A stretch of DNA of 25,240 nucleotides from Pseudomonadota bacterium (GTDB taxonomy: Bacteria > Pseudomonadota > Alphaproteobacteria > Rhizobiales > Rhizobiaceae), in NCBI GenBank assembly GCA_023390055.1, contig JAEWDP010000097.1, positions 1-25,240 on the forward strand, written 5' to 3'. The position numbers and the translations under genes are program-made. Each line of letters begins with the position of its first letter. The first letter of the stretch is position 1. The notes below the pieces were generated by a model that had not been told where the DNA came from, did not search any database, and was given only the letters and a program-made list of their open reading frames with translations. This document shows, one piece after another, positions 8,816 through 16,929 of the stretch.

Positions 8816-10702
8816 TCAGCCGGCCATTGCCTCTTCATACTGCGCCGACAGGTCCAGCCATTCCTCCTCAGCATCAGCAAGTCTGGCAGCAGCTTCCCCG
8901 CGCTGCTTGGCCTTTTCCGCAGCCCTTGCCGGAGCCTTTTCATAGAGTGCGGGATCCGCAAGTTCTGCATCAAGTCCCTGAATCAGTTTTTCAAGCTTGG
9001 CCGTTAAGGTTTCGATCTCGTTGATCTTTTTTCTCAATGGCGCAAGTGATGCGCGCTTTTCTGCATTCGCCTTGCGCAAGTCGGCCCTGCTGGCCGCCTC
9101 TTGCGATACGGGGACCGGCGCATCATCCTTTTTCTTGCCAGCCGTGATAATGACGTTGCGATATTCCTCCATATCCCCTTCGAAGGGCGTGACCGTTCCC
9201 TCGTTGACCAGCCACAGCCGTTCGACAGTTGCCTCTATGAGATGCCGATCATGGCTGATCAGAATAACCGCGCCATTGTAGTCGTTGAGAGCTTCTATCA
9301 ACGCCCGCCGACTGTCGATATCCAGATGGTTGGTCGGTTCGTCTAAGATCATGAGGTTGGGTGCATGGAAGGCGGATAAACCCATGAGCAGGCGGGCCTT
9401 TTCGCCTCCCGAAAGATCTTTTGCAGCCGTCGCCATCTTCTCTGTTGCAAGTCCCATCTGAGCGACCCGCGCCCGCACCTGCGCTTCTCCTGCCTGGGGC
9501 ATCAGTCGGCGTACGTGGTCTACAGGCGTATCATCGGGGATCAGATCATCAAGCTGATGCTGGGCAAAGAAACCGACCTTCAGGGCGGGGGCAAGTTTCA
9601 TTTCGCCAGCCTGCAATGAAAGCCGTCCTGCGATCATTTTGGCAAAGGTCGATTTGCCATTGCCGTTTGAGCCGAGCAGGGCGATGCGGTCGTCATTATC
9701 GATCCTGAGGGTGATGTTCTTGAGGATCGGCTTGTCCGCCTCGTAGCCGACAGCGCCGCCGTTTATCGCGACGATCGGCGAGGCTGGCTGTTTTTCCGGA
9801 ACTGGAAATGTGATCGGCTGTACGTGACTTTCGATGACGGATGCCACCGTCCCCATCCGCTCCAGGGCCTTTATCCGGCTCTGCGCCTGCTTGGCCTTGG
9901 AAGCTTTCGCCTTGAAGCGATCGACGAAGCTCTGCAGATGCTTGCGTGCAGCCTCGTTCTTCGCCTTTGCCTTCGTCTGCAACTCGTCGGCCTCGGCCTT
10001 TTGCCGCTCGAACTGGTCGTAGCCGCCGCGATAGTAGGTCAATTTCCTGTTGTCGAGATGGACGATGGAATTGACCGCATTGTTCAGGAGATCGCGATCA
10101 TGGCTGATGATGATGACCGTATAGGGATAACGTCGGACATAATCTTCCAGCCACATCGTGCCTTCCAGGTCGAGATAGTTGGTCGGTTCGTCGAGCAGCA
10201 GAAGGTCTGGTTGCGAAAACAGGACGGCTGCAAGCGCCACACGCATCCGCCAGCCACCTGAAAACGATGATGCCGGGCGCTGCTGGGCGTCATGGTCGAA
10301 GCCGAGGCCCGCAAGAATGCTTGCCGCACGTGCTTCAGCCGAATGGGCATCGATATCAATCAGGCGTATCTGGATTTCGGCGATCCGGTGCGGATCTGTC
10401 GCATTTTCCGCCTCCTCCATGAGTGCTGCACGTTCCTTGTCGGCAGCGAGAACGATATCGATCAATGGGTCTTCTGTGCCGGGTGCTTCCTGTGCAACCT
10501 GCCCGATGCGGGCATTCTTCGGGATTGAGGCCGATCCGCTCTCGGTCGCAAGATCGCCCGTGATGATGCGGAAGAGTGTGGACTTGCCAGCGCCATTTCG
10601 GCCGACAAGTCCTGCCTTGGCGCCTGCTGGAAGCGTCACACTGGCATGGTCGATGAGAAGACGGCCTGCGATGCGGGCGGAAAGGTCGCTGATTGTGATC
10701 AT
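8816..10702 (-). CDS. ABC-F family ATPase (Uup/YheS-like)
   Basis: ABC-F proteins have two ATP-binding domains and no membrane part; characterised members act on the ribosome (EttA, Uup, YheS) or confer resistance by target protection. Starting at the ATG at 10702 (MITISDLSARI, matching the family N-terminus) gives 628 residues. Domain 1 has Walker A GRNGAGKST at 34-42, signature SFSGGW near 146 and Walker B LLLLDEPTNYLD near 167. An alanine- and lysine-rich linker at about 230-290 follows. Domain 2 has GSNGNGKST at 344-352, LSGGEK near 430 and LDEPTNHLD near 453. A charged coiled coil occupies about 535-628. The C-terminal coil and overall layout favour a housekeeping Uup/YheS-type protein over a resistance factor. 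The frame is open 12 codons further upstream, but no better ribosome site is seen there. The exact subfamily is uncertain. Confidence 0.93.
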   Translation of the reverse strand: MITISDLSARIAGRLLIDHASVTLPAGAKAGLVGRNGAGKSTLFRIITGDLATESGSASIPKNARIGQVAQEAPGTEDPLIDIVLAADKERAALMEEAENATDPHRIAEIQIRLIDIDAHSAEARAASILAGLGFDHDAQQRPASSFSGGWRMRVALAAVLFSQPDLLLLDEPTNYLDLEGTMWLEDYVRRYPYTVIIISHDRDLLNNAVNSIVHLDNRKLTYYRGGYDQFERQKAEADELQTKAKAKNEAARKHLQSFVDRFKAKASKAKQAQSRIKALERMGTVASVIESHVQPITFPVPEKQPASPIVAINGGAVGYEADKPILKNITLRIDNDDRIALLGSNGNGKSTFAKMIAGRLSLQAGEMKLAPALKVGFFAQHQLDDLIPDDTPVDHVRRLMPQAGEAQVRARVAQMGLATEKMATAAKDLSGGEKARLLMGLSAFHAPNLMILDEPTNHLDIDSRRALIEALNDYNGAVILISHDRHLIEATVERLWLVNEGTVTPFEGDMEEYRNVIITAGKKKDDAPVPVSQEAASRADLRKANAEKRASLAPLRKKINEIETLTAKLEKLIQGLDAELADPALYEKAPARAAEKAKQRGEAAARLADAEEEWLDLSAQYEEAMAG

Positions 10703-10831
10703 GCCGGGGGTTTTGGCCGAAGTTGCTTGGCAAGGCAAGACACCGATTGTCGACTTGGGTCCTGAAGCATGAACTTGGATCCGGTTTTGCGTTACCTGTG
10801 TGCGGGTTCGTGACGTCTCGATGAAGACATG

Positions 10832-11341
10832 TCACATCCACCGTCGTCCCTCGTTGCGGAGAAAGAAGACCAGATCGAGTGTGACGCTTGGTTTTCCAAG
10901 TGAAGTCAATATCGCGTGAACCTGGCCGCGGTGGTGGGTCTGGTGGTTGAAGACGTGGGTAAGGACCGGCCCAAGCGGCTGTGTGATCATCGCCGGATTG
11001 CTGATTGGCGTATAGGTGAATGATCCGGCAATCCTGTCATCGTCGAGCGTCTCGACAAGCTCTATCAGTCGCTGGTCTTCGTTTTCCCGAGCCATCCTCA
11101 ACCCGTCGAAATCCTCGAACAGGACTGTGTCCAGCCTGTCTGGGGCATCGCCACGGCCTGTAATGCGCTTGAGCCAGATACGATCTGCGACCAGAATATG
11201 GTTTAGCGTGCGATGAACCGAGCCGAAGAAGGCACCCTTGTCGGTACGCAATTGTTCATCAGAAAGTTGAAAACAGGCATCATAGATACAGATATTGGCC
11301 CACCGATTATAGTCGGCGAGCATCTGGAAATGACGGTGCAT
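10832..11341 (-). CDS. DinB family metal-binding protein
   Basis: This 169-residue protein belongs to the DinB/YfiT four-helix superfamily, which includes thiol-dependent transferases and many uncharacterised proteins; it is unrelated to DNA polymerase IV. The three expected metal-binding histidines are visible: H48 in TLNHILVADRIW, and H133 and H137 in HVFNHQTHHRGQ. The family's N-terminal pattern (MLADYNRWAN) and C-terminal helix are also present. The ATG has AGGAGC eight to ten bases upstream. The ABC-F gene follows 129 bases downstream in the same direction, so co-transcription is possible but not shown. Substrate and physiological role are unknown. Confidence 0.88.
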   Translation of the reverse strand: MHRHFQMLADYNRWANICIYDACFQLSDEQLRTDKGAFFGSVHRTLNHILVADRIWLKRITGRGDAPDRLDTVLFEDFDGLRMARENEDQRLIELVETLDDDRIAGSFTYTPISNPAMITQPLGPVLTHVFNHQTHHRGQVHAILTSLGKPSVTLDLVFFLRNEGRRWM

Positions 11342-11515
11342 CGATTGCTCCTGATCTTGCGGGTCCGGCTTCCTGACGTCGGAAACATGACAGAACCTGT
11401 TGCATTGAATTGTATTGAACAGGCTTCAAAATCCGGCTTCAACAAATTTTTCGGTTGGCGTCAGCCGCCATGTTATTAAAGATGAAACTTGCGACCACAA
11501 CAGTGGAGTTCGATT

Positions 11516-12205
11516 GTGACACGCGTCCTTTACTCTCTATGCGGCAAGGATAGTGGCCGCCCGTTTTCGCCTCATTGCTGGAAGATCACGATGGCGCTGG
11601 CCCATAAGGGACTGGACTTTGTCGAGCGCCCCTATCCATTCACGGCAATCCCCGACATCGAAAACGGCTTCTCGAAAACCGTGCCGATCCTGCGCGATGG
11701 CAATGAACTGATCCGCGACAGTTTCCAGATTGCGCTCCATCTGGAGACGGCTTATCCGGACCGCCCCTCGCTCTTCAGAGGCGAAGGTGGCAAGGCGTTA
11801 TCGCGCTTCGTGGAGAGTTTTTCACAGATGGTCATTCATATGGCCGTCACGAAGATGGCCATCATGCAGATCCACGATATGCTGGATGAGACCGACCAGG
11901 TCTATTTTCGCCAAAGCCGGCTGGAGCGATTGGGGATGCCGATCGAGGGTGTCGCAGACGAAGGCGAAGCGGAAAGGGCAGCCTTTTCGTCAAAGTTCGA
12001 GCCCGTCCGCCGGACCCTGCATTTCCAGCCTTTCCTTGGCGGAGAAGGACCGCTCTTTGCCGATTATGTCCTGTTTGGCGCACTTCAATGGTTGCGTGTG
12101 ACCGCTGGAGCGCCCCCGCTGGCCAGTGATGATTGCGTCATGCAGTGGTTTGAGCGCTGCCTTGATCTGCATCAGGGGATTGCACGGCGCGTGACAGCTG
12201 CGTGA
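11516..12205 (+). CDS. Glutathione S-transferase family protein
   Basis: The protein has a GST layout: an N-terminal thioredoxin-like domain (residues about 1-80) and an all-helical C-terminal domain. The first strand and active-site loop read VLYSLCGKDSGRPFSPHCWK. KTVPILRDGNELIRDSFQIALHLE contains the cis-proline after the valine and the D-S pair that binds the gamma-glutamyl part of glutathione. I choose the GTG at 11516 (229 residues) because GGAG lies seven bases upstream and it leads straight into the first beta strand. A TTG at 11489 is in frame but has no such support. Substrate is unknown. ndk follows 78 bases downstream on the same strand; dinB is divergent. Confidence 0.87.
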   Translation: MTRVLYSLCGKDSGRPFSPHCWKITMALAHKGLDFVERPYPFTAIPDIENGFSKTVPILRDGNELIRDSFQIALHLETAYPDRPSLFRGEGGKALSRFVESFSQMVIHMAVTKMAIMQIHDMLDETDQVYFRQSRLERLGMPIEGVADEGEAERAAFSSKFEPVRRTLHFQPFLGGEGPLFADYVLFGALQWLRVTAGAPPLASDDCVMQWFERCLDLHQGIARRVTAA

Positions 12206-12283
12206 AAAAGGCTGCCCCCCTTGTTTAGAGAGGCATTGGCAGGTAAAGACCGCCCACTTTCTCTGGAACCGAAGGATTTGACG

Positions 12284-12706
12284 ATGGCGATTGAACGCAC
12301 CTTTTCGATGATCAAGCCCGATGCCACCAAGCGCAACCTCACAGGCGCGATCACCAAGGTATTTGAAGAAAACGGCCTGCGCGTCATTGCCGCCAAGCGC
12401 GTCTGGATGAGCAAGCGCGAAGCGGAAGGCTTCTACGCCGTTCACAAGGAGCGTCCTTTCTTCGGGGAGCTCGTGGACGGCATGACCTCCGGCCCGACCG
12501 TGGTGCAGGTCCTCGAAGGCGAAAACGCCATCCTCAAGAACCGCGAGATCATGGGCGCAACAAACCCCGAACAGGCCGCAGAAGGCACGATCCGCAAGAC
12601 CTTCGCCCTGTCGATTGGCGAAAATTCCGTTCACGGTTCTGACGCTCCGGAAACCGCAGCTCAGGAAATCAAGTACTGGTTTTCGGATACCGAAATCGTT
12701 GGCTGA
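12284..12706 (+). CDS. ndk: Nucleoside diphosphate kinase
   Basis: Ndk moves the gamma-phosphate of ATP to other (d)NDPs through a phospho-histidine, keeping NTP and dNTP pools balanced. Length (140 residues) and sequence are standard: MAIERTFSMIKPDAT at the start, the Kpn-loop region in the middle, and the catalytic histidine H117 within GENSVHGSD. The ATG at 12284 is preferred over an in-frame upstream ATG at 12221 because it matches the family N-terminus and has AAGGA seven bases before it. Its transcript probably ends at the hairpin at 12776-12808. Confidence 0.97.
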   Translation: MAIERTFSMIKPDATKRNLTGAITKVFEENGLRVIAAKRVWMSKREAEGFYAVHKERPFFGELVDGMTSGPTVVQVLEGENAILKNREIMGATNPEQAAEGTIRKTFALSIGENSVHGSDAPETAAQEIKYWFSDTEIVG

Positions 12707-12775
12707 TCGGCCATGCCGACACCGCAAACAGTGCTGAGCTGATATCGTTTCATCGCCGAGCGCAAAAACATCTCC

Positions 12776-12808
12776 AGCCGCAAGGTCCAGATGACGGATC
12801 TTGCGGCT
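12776..12808 (+). terminator. Hairpin terminator between ndk and moaE, possibly bidirectional
   Basis: AGCCGCAAGGTCC at 12776-12788 pairs with GGATCTTGCGGCT at 12796-12808: a 13-bp stem with one G-U pair and a 7-base loop. On the plus strand GTTTCATTT follows; on the minus strand a run of five Ts begins a few bases after the stem. It lies 70 bases after the ndk stop and 90 bases after the moaE stop between converging units, exactly where a shared terminator is expected. Confidence 0.75.
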
Positions 12809-12897
12809 GTTTCATTTGGTTTGCCGGGTCGTGCGCTGTCAGCTACGCCGGCATGGTGGTGTGTGTCATCAGATGATGGCCAGGAACAAGTTCCGGA

Positions 12898-13359
12898 TCA
12901 TGTCCATTTTTTCCGCGCCCTGTCGTCGGCGTCGGTCGCTGCGACCCAGTCGCTGCTGGAGCCATCCACACTGTGTTCCTTCTTCCAGAAGGGCGCGGAT
13001 GTCTTTAAGAAATCCATCATGAAACTGGCACCATCGAACGCCGCCTGTCTGTGCGATGCGGCCGCGATGACGAGAACGATGTTCTCCCCAGGTTCGATCC
13101 GGCCGTAGCGATGGATGGCGGTCAGCCCGATGAGGGAGAAACGGGAGATCGCAAGCTTGCCGATGCGTCGTATTTCCGCTTCAGCCATGCCGGGATAATG
13201 TTCGAGTTCTAGTGCCAGAAGCCTGCCACCTTCATTGCGGCAAATTCCGGTGAACGTCACGATGGCGCCGATGTCACCGTGTCCGTCGGTAAGGGCAGCT
13301 ATTTCGGCGCTCGGCTGGAAGTCCTGCGCCTGGACACGGATAAGTGGCGTGGTGACCAT
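12898..13359 (-). CDS. moaE: Molybdopterin synthase catalytic (large) subunit MoaE
   Basis: MoaE converts cyclic pyranopterin monophosphate to molybdopterin using sulfur from the MoaD thiocarboxylate, building the dithiolene that holds molybdenum. With the ATG at 13359 the protein has 153 residues. K119 (FLKT) and K126 (SAPFWKKE) coincide with the two catalytic lysines of the E. coli enzyme. GAIVTFTGICRN carries the conserved arginine, and ASHRQAAF is another family motif. A GTG at 13371 overlapping the moaD stop is an alternative start that adds four residues. It is the last gene of uvrC-pgsA-moaD-moaE. Its product is needed by molybdoenzymes, including NarG encoded nearby. Confidence 0.95.
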   Translation of the reverse strand: MVTTPLIRVQAQDFQPSAEIAALTDGHGDIGAIVTFTGICRNEGGRLLALELEHYPGMAEAEIRRIGKLAISRFSLIGLTAIHRYGRIEPGENIVLVIAAASHRQAAFDGASFMMDFLKTSAPFWKKEHSVDGSSSDWVAATDADDRARKKWT

Positions 13360-13363
13360 GGTC

Positions 13364-13618
13364 TTACCCACCGGTCATTGGCGGAAAGATACCGATCTCT
13401 TGTGCCGTGCCGATAAGCTCGCTGTGCTCGACATGTTCCTGATTGATGGCGACGCGGATGACGTCGGGATACTGAAGCGCAGCTTCATACTCTTCGCCCA
13501 AAGTCTTGAGATGATTCAACAAGTCACGTGCCGATTTTACGTCGCCTGGAAGCGTGATGTCTTCTTCCTGTTTGCCGATGCGCTCGCGCACCCACGCGAA
13601 ATAAACGATCTTTGTCAT
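13364..13618 (-). CDS. moaD: Molybdopterin synthase sulfur carrier subunit MoaD
   Basis: MoaD is a small ubiquitin-like protein whose C-terminal glycine is adenylated by MoeB and thiocarboxylated to carry sulfur to MoaE. The 84-residue product starts MTKIVYFAWVRERIG and ends in PPMTGG, with the required double glycine at the very end. The ATG at 13618 lies two bases after the pgsA stop, and moaE begins within a few bases of the moaD stop, so the three are tightly linked. The frame is open upstream into pgsA, but that part is a shadow of pgsA. Confidence 0.95.
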   Translation of the reverse strand: MTKIVYFAWVRERIGKQEEDITLPGDVKSARDLLNHLKTLGEEYEAALQYPDVIRVAINQEHVEHSELIGTAQEIGIFPPMTGG

Positions 13619-13620
13619 CC

Positions 13621-14202
13621 TCAGTCCACCATGTGCTTCAATCCGGCCCTGAAATAGTCGTAGCCGGTATAAATGGTCAAAAGTGCTGCGAGCCAAAGCA
13701 GCGTGATGCCAATTTCCGTTGTATAGGGAAGAACCTTGTCGCCGGCCGGACCCGCAAGCACAAAGGCGATTGAGACCATCTGGATGGCAGTCTTCCATTT
13801 GGCGATCCGTGTTACCGGAACAGCAACTTTCAGTGCAGCCAGATATTCACGCAGCCCGGAAACGAGGATCTCGCGGCACAGGATGGTGATTGCGGCCCAG
13901 ATCGACCAGCCGGCAATCGTTCCGTCGGCGGCAAGCAAGAGCAGCACCGATGCGACCAGAAGCTTGTCGGCAATCGGGTCGAGCATGCGACCAATGTTGG
14001 AGGTCTGGTTCCAGATACGGGCGAGATACCCGTCCAGGTAATCCGTAATCGATGCGGCAACGAAGAGAACGAGTGCTGTCCAGCGTGCAAAATCCGAACT
14101 TGCCAGTCGCCCCTCGACGAAAAAGCATAGCACAATCACCGGAACAGCGACTATGCGGGCATAGGTCAATAGGTTGGGGATATTGTATGCGCGCGAAGTC
14201 AT
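13621..14202 (-). CDS. pgsA: CDP-diacylglycerol-glycerol-3-phosphate 3-phosphatidyltransferase
   Basis: PgsA makes phosphatidylglycerol phosphate from CDP-diacylglycerol and glycerol 3-phosphate, the committed step to phosphatidylglycerol and cardiolipin, in the inner membrane. The CDP-alcohol phosphotransferase signature is complete: D54, D57-G58, A61-R62, G71, D75 and D79 in the DxxDGxxAR-x8-GxxxDxxxD pattern. The protein has 193 residues and about five or six hydrophobic segments. The ATG at 14202 (MTSRAYNIPNLLTYARI) matches the family N-terminus. The strong purine run AGGGGGAG lies more than 20 bases before it, so the ribosome site is imperfect and a slightly longer N-terminus cannot be excluded. 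Confidence 0.94.
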   Translation of the reverse strand: MTSRAYNIPNLLTYARIVAVPVIVLCFFVEGRLASSDFARWTALVLFVAASITDYLDGYLARIWNQTSNIGRMLDPIADKLLVASVLLLLAADGTIAGWSIWAAITILCREILVSGLREYLAALKVAVPVTRIAKWKTAIQMVSIAFVLAGPAGDKVLPYTTEIGITLLWLAALLTIYTGYDYFRAGLKHMVD

Positions 14203-14232
14203 GTCAGGTACCCGTGTTTTAAACTCCCCCTT

Positions 14233-14260
14233 AGTTGACCCTTCCTGCTGCAAGCGTCAA
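14233..14260. repeat. Inverted repeat in the uvrC-pgsA gap
   Basis: GTTGAC and GTCAAC form a perfect 6-bp inverted repeat around a 16-base centre in the 94-base gap between uvrC and pgsA. The outer TTGAC on the minus strand also resembles a -35 box, though no clear -10 box follows at the right distance. It may be an operator or an internal pgsA promoter element, or chance. Confidence 0.2.
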
Positions 14261-14296
14261 CATGCTCTGTGGTAAATTAAGCGCCATTCAAGGCTA

Positions 14297-16327
14297 TCAG
14301 CTGGATTGGCTCTCGTGGAAGTGATGGTAAATCTGTTTTGCGACGGCTTCCGAGATGCCATCGACAGCCATGAGGTCACTCAGGCCTGCGCGCGATACGG
14401 CTTTGGCGGTTCCGAAATGCTGCAGGAGTTTGCGCTTGCGTCCGGGTCCGATGCCAGCGATCTCGTCGAGCGGATTGCGGATCATCTCCTTTTTGCGTCG
14501 TGCCCTGTGTGAGCCGATTGCAAACCGGTGGGCCTCATCGCGAAGTCGTTGAATGAAGTAGAGAATAGGGTCGCGTGGGGGCAGGGAAAAGTCGCTGCGC
14601 CCATCTGCAAAAAAGCGTTCGCGTCCTGCATCGCGGTCCACACCCTTGGCAACACCGATTGCCGTGACGACATCCCGGATGCCAAGCTCGTCAAGGATTG
14701 CCCTGACGGCTGTCATCTGCCCCTGACCGCCGTCAATCAGGATCACATCAGGCCAGGTGGGGAAGGGGGCATCGCCATGTTCGTCGGCTGCCGGTTGCGA
14801 CCGGTCCGGAATTCCCTCTTCCTTGAGCAGTCTGCTGAAGCGGCGTGTCATCACCTCACGCATCATGCCGAAGTCATCGCCAGGTGTAATCTCGGTCGAA
14901 CGGATATTGAACTTGCGGTACTGGTTCTTCATGAAACCATCCGGGCCGGCCACGACCATGCCGCCGACGGCATTGGTGCCCATGATGTGCGAGTTGTCGT
15001 AGATCTCGATCCGGCGCGGCACATGGGACAGTTCAAAGGTTTCTGCAAACCCTTTCATCAATCGCGCCTGCGAAGAACTCTCTGCGAGCTTGCGGCCGTG
15101 GGCCTCGCGGGCATTGGCGACGACATGGCCGACGAGATCCTTCTTTTCGCCGCGCTTCGGAACGGAGATCATCACCTTGTGCCCGGCCTTTTCGCTGAGT
15201 GCGAGGGCCAGAAGTTCCTGTTCTTCCACAGTCTGGGACAAGAGGATCTGCCGTGGCACGGGCTTGTCGTCGTAAAACTGGGCCAGGAAAGTGTTCAGCA
15301 CCTCTGCGGGTGGCATCTGGGGATCGGCCTTCGGAAAATAGGCGCGATTGCCCCAATTCTGCCCGGTCCGGAAGAAGAAGACCTGGATGCAGGTCAGGCC
15401 ACCCTCGTGATGGATGGCAAAGATGTCTGCTTCTTCCACGCCCGCCGGATTGATGCCCTGATGGCTCTGCACATGGCTGAGTGCGGCCAGTCGGTCGCGA
15501 TAAACTGCGGCACGCTCGAAATCGAGTTCCTCGGATGCCTGTGCCATCTGCTGCGCAATTGCCGATTTGATGTTCTGGCTCTTACCCGAGAGAAAGTCCT
15601 TTGCCTCACGGACCAGCCCCGCATAATCCTCGTCACTGATCTCGTGCGTGCACGGGGCCGAGCAGCGCTTGATCTGGTAGAGCAGGCAGGGACGTGTGCG
15701 CGTCTCGAATACGCTGTCCGTGCATGTTCTGAGCAGAAAAGCCCGTTGCAGCGAGTTGATGGTTCGCCCAACGGCACTCGCCGACGCGAACGGCCCGAAA
15801 TAGTCGCCATTGCGGGCGCGCGCGCCACGATGCTTGAATATTCCCGGTGCTCTGTGACCGCCGGTAATCAGGATGTAGGGGAAGGATTTATCATCGCGCA
15901 GCAATACGTTGAAGCGGGGTCTGAGGCGCTTGATGAGGTTTGCCTCAAGCAGCAGCGCTTCAGTCTCCGTTCGCGTCGTGACAAACTCCATATGCGTCGT
16001 CTCGCGTACCATGCGCGTGAGGCGATTTGAGTGGAGACGGCCCTGTGCGTAATTGCTGACACGTTTCTTCAGGCTGCGGGCCTTGCCGACATACATGACG
16101 TCGCCGGCTTCGTTGAACATGCGGTAGACGCCCGGTGCATTTGGAAGATGCTTGACGAACTCGGCGATCAGGTCTGCACCTTTCAGGCCGCTTTCGTTCT
16201 TCCCGCCCTCGTTCCAGTCGACACCCGCAATGCCGGCGATGTCTGCCTCGCTGGACTGCAGGTCATCGTCGTCTTCTTCTGTTTCGTCGTATATGACGCC
16301 GCCGTCCGGTACTTTGGTCGAGTTCAT
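14297..16327 (-). CDS. uvrC: Excinuclease ABC subunit C
   Basis: UvrC makes both incisions around a lesion located by UvrA-UvrB in nucleotide excision repair. Using the ATG at 16327 (MNSTKVPDGG) the protein has 676 residues. The GIY-YIG 3'-incision domain begins near residue 65 (APGVYRMF, then MYVGKA). Cysteines C202, C214, C222 and C226 have the 12-8-4 spacing of the UvrC iron-sulfur cluster. A UVR motif for UvrB contact lies at about 252-287. The RNase H-like 5'-incision domain includes IEIYDNSH and ILIDGGQGQM. Two helix-hairpin-helix motifs (IAGIGPGRKRKLLQHF, VDGISEAVA) end the protein. An acidic leader of about 60 residues precedes the GIY-YIG domain. An upstream ATG at 16405 is possible, but its extra 26 residues read through a hairpin and look non-protein. 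Confidence 0.95.
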   Translation of the reverse strand: MNSTKVPDGGVIYDETEEDDDDLQSSEADIAGIAGVDWNEGGKNESGLKGADLIAEFVKHLPNAPGVYRMFNEAGDVMYVGKARSLKKRVSNYAQGRLHSNRLTRMVRETTHMEFVTTRTETEALLLEANLIKRLRPRFNVLLRDDKSFPYILITGGHRAPGIFKHRGARARNGDYFGPFASASAVGRTINSLQRAFLLRTCTDSVFETRTRPCLLYQIKRCSAPCTHEISDEDYAGLVREAKDFLSGKSQNIKSAIAQQMAQASEELDFERAAVYRDRLAALSHVQSHQGINPAGVEEADIFAIHHEGGLTCIQVFFFRTGQNWGNRAYFPKADPQMPPAEVLNTFLAQFYDDKPVPRQILLSQTVEEQELLALALSEKAGHKVMISVPKRGEKKDLVGHVVANAREAHGRKLAESSSQARLMKGFAETFELSHVPRRIEIYDNSHIMGTNAVGGMVVAGPDGFMKNQYRKFNIRSTEITPGDDFGMMREVMTRRFSRLLKEEGIPDRSQPAADEHGDAPFPTWPDVILIDGGQGQMTAVRAILDELGIRDVVTAIGVAKGVDRDAGRERFFADGRSDFSLPPRDPILYFIQRLRDEAHRFAIGSHRARRKKEMIRNPLDEIAGIGPGRKRKLLQHFGTAKAVSRAGLSDLMAVDGISEAVAKQIYHHFHESQSS

Positions 16328-16929
16328 CAAATTATCGGCATGGAAACCCCGACCTTCAGTTCGGGGAGGAGATGCCGCTCCCTTGAATATGGTCGGTATG
16401 GCCATCAGCCTGGCCGGGCAGACGGCAATGCCTGTGTGATATGTCTCGAACGGCGCTTGCGCCCAACTGGATGTTGAACAATCCCGTGATGTCTGCGGTA
16501 CGCTCGTCGAGGGTCTGCAACCAGAGACGGTTTCCGGGGGTGCTCCTTTGCCTGTTGTCCATTAAAGCCACTTTGATCAATGCCCTTGCCTCGTGTCCGG
16601 CCCTGGTCAGGCCGATCCTGAAATCGCAAGCCTCTTGCAGGCCCCATCCTTCAGGTAACGGGGTTTGCCGGCTTTATCCTGCATTGCGAATGCCAGGATG
16701 GTGTGCCATCCCATCGAATCATCCGCTTTTTGCATGCTCTACAGGTAATGTGCCCGGATACGGTTTGAAAGGCAGAAAAGGTCATCACCGGGCGTGCTGT
16801 CGATCGCGACATTGCTTTGCGTTATCTCCCGGCATCAGCGGTGGATACGCCAGAGGCGAGGGATGGCCGGACGCATGCCCGAACTCTCAACGCTGAAGTC
16901 TGATCACTGTGCCCGTTACATGGTCGTCA
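16328..16929. other. Gene-poor interval between the nar operon and uvrC
   Basis: About 600 bases lie between the last nar gene and the chosen uvrC start. It should hold the uvrC promoter and the end of the nar transcript. I see the degenerate hairpin at 16347-16366 and a short perfect hairpin at 16696-16711 (GGATGG, 4-base loop, CCATCC, no T-run beside it). A minus-strand frame is open for about 105 codons, from 16673 down to the stop at 16356; its first ATG is only at 16580 and has no convincing ribosome site. A plus-strand frame at 16441-16896 is cysteine- and proline-rich and not protein-like. I recognise no RNA gene. The region may contain an eroded gene or mobile-element remnant. Confidence 0.5.
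16347..16366 (+). repeat. Imperfect hairpin upstream of uvrC, resembling an IS200/IS605-type end
   Basis: CCCCGACC at 16347-16354 faces GTTCGGGG at 16359-16366 across a TTCA loop: an 8-bp stem with one C/T mismatch, followed by AGGAGATG. The shape, a C4/G4 stem with TTCA loop and trailing AGGA, recalls the terminal hairpins of IS200/IS605 (TnpB/omega-RNA) elements and REP sequences. No tnpA or tnpB gene is visible on either side, so it would be a solitary remnant if that reading is right. Confidence 0.35.

Noticed and set aside
8816..10702. ABC-F protein as an antibiotic-resistance determinant
   Set aside because: The long C-terminal coiled coil, housekeeping neighbours and lack of transfer signs fit a Uup/YheS-type protein better; subfamily placement would need a phylogeny.
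10832..11341. DinB as a translesion DNA polymerase
   Set aside because: The protein is 169 residues with a three-histidine metal site, the unrelated DinB/YfiT fold, not polymerase IV.
11404..11421. Short direct repeat ATTGAA upstream of the GST gene
   Set aside because: Two six-base copies in an AT-rich stretch are too little to support an operator.
14528..16030. A 500-codon open frame on the plus strand
   Set aside because: It lies wholly antisense to uvrC, whose domains are unmistakable; the product is rich in H, D, G and R with no domain, as expected for an antisense shadow.
16573..16580. TTGATCAA as a possible FNR/NnrR site near the nar operon
   Set aside because: The half-sites abut with no four-base spacer, and it lies beyond the end of the operon rather than at a promoter.
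16441..16896. A 151-codon plus-strand frame in the uvrC upstream gap
   Set aside because: Composition is heavy in C, P, R and S, there is no ribosome site and no motif; it does not look like a real protein.
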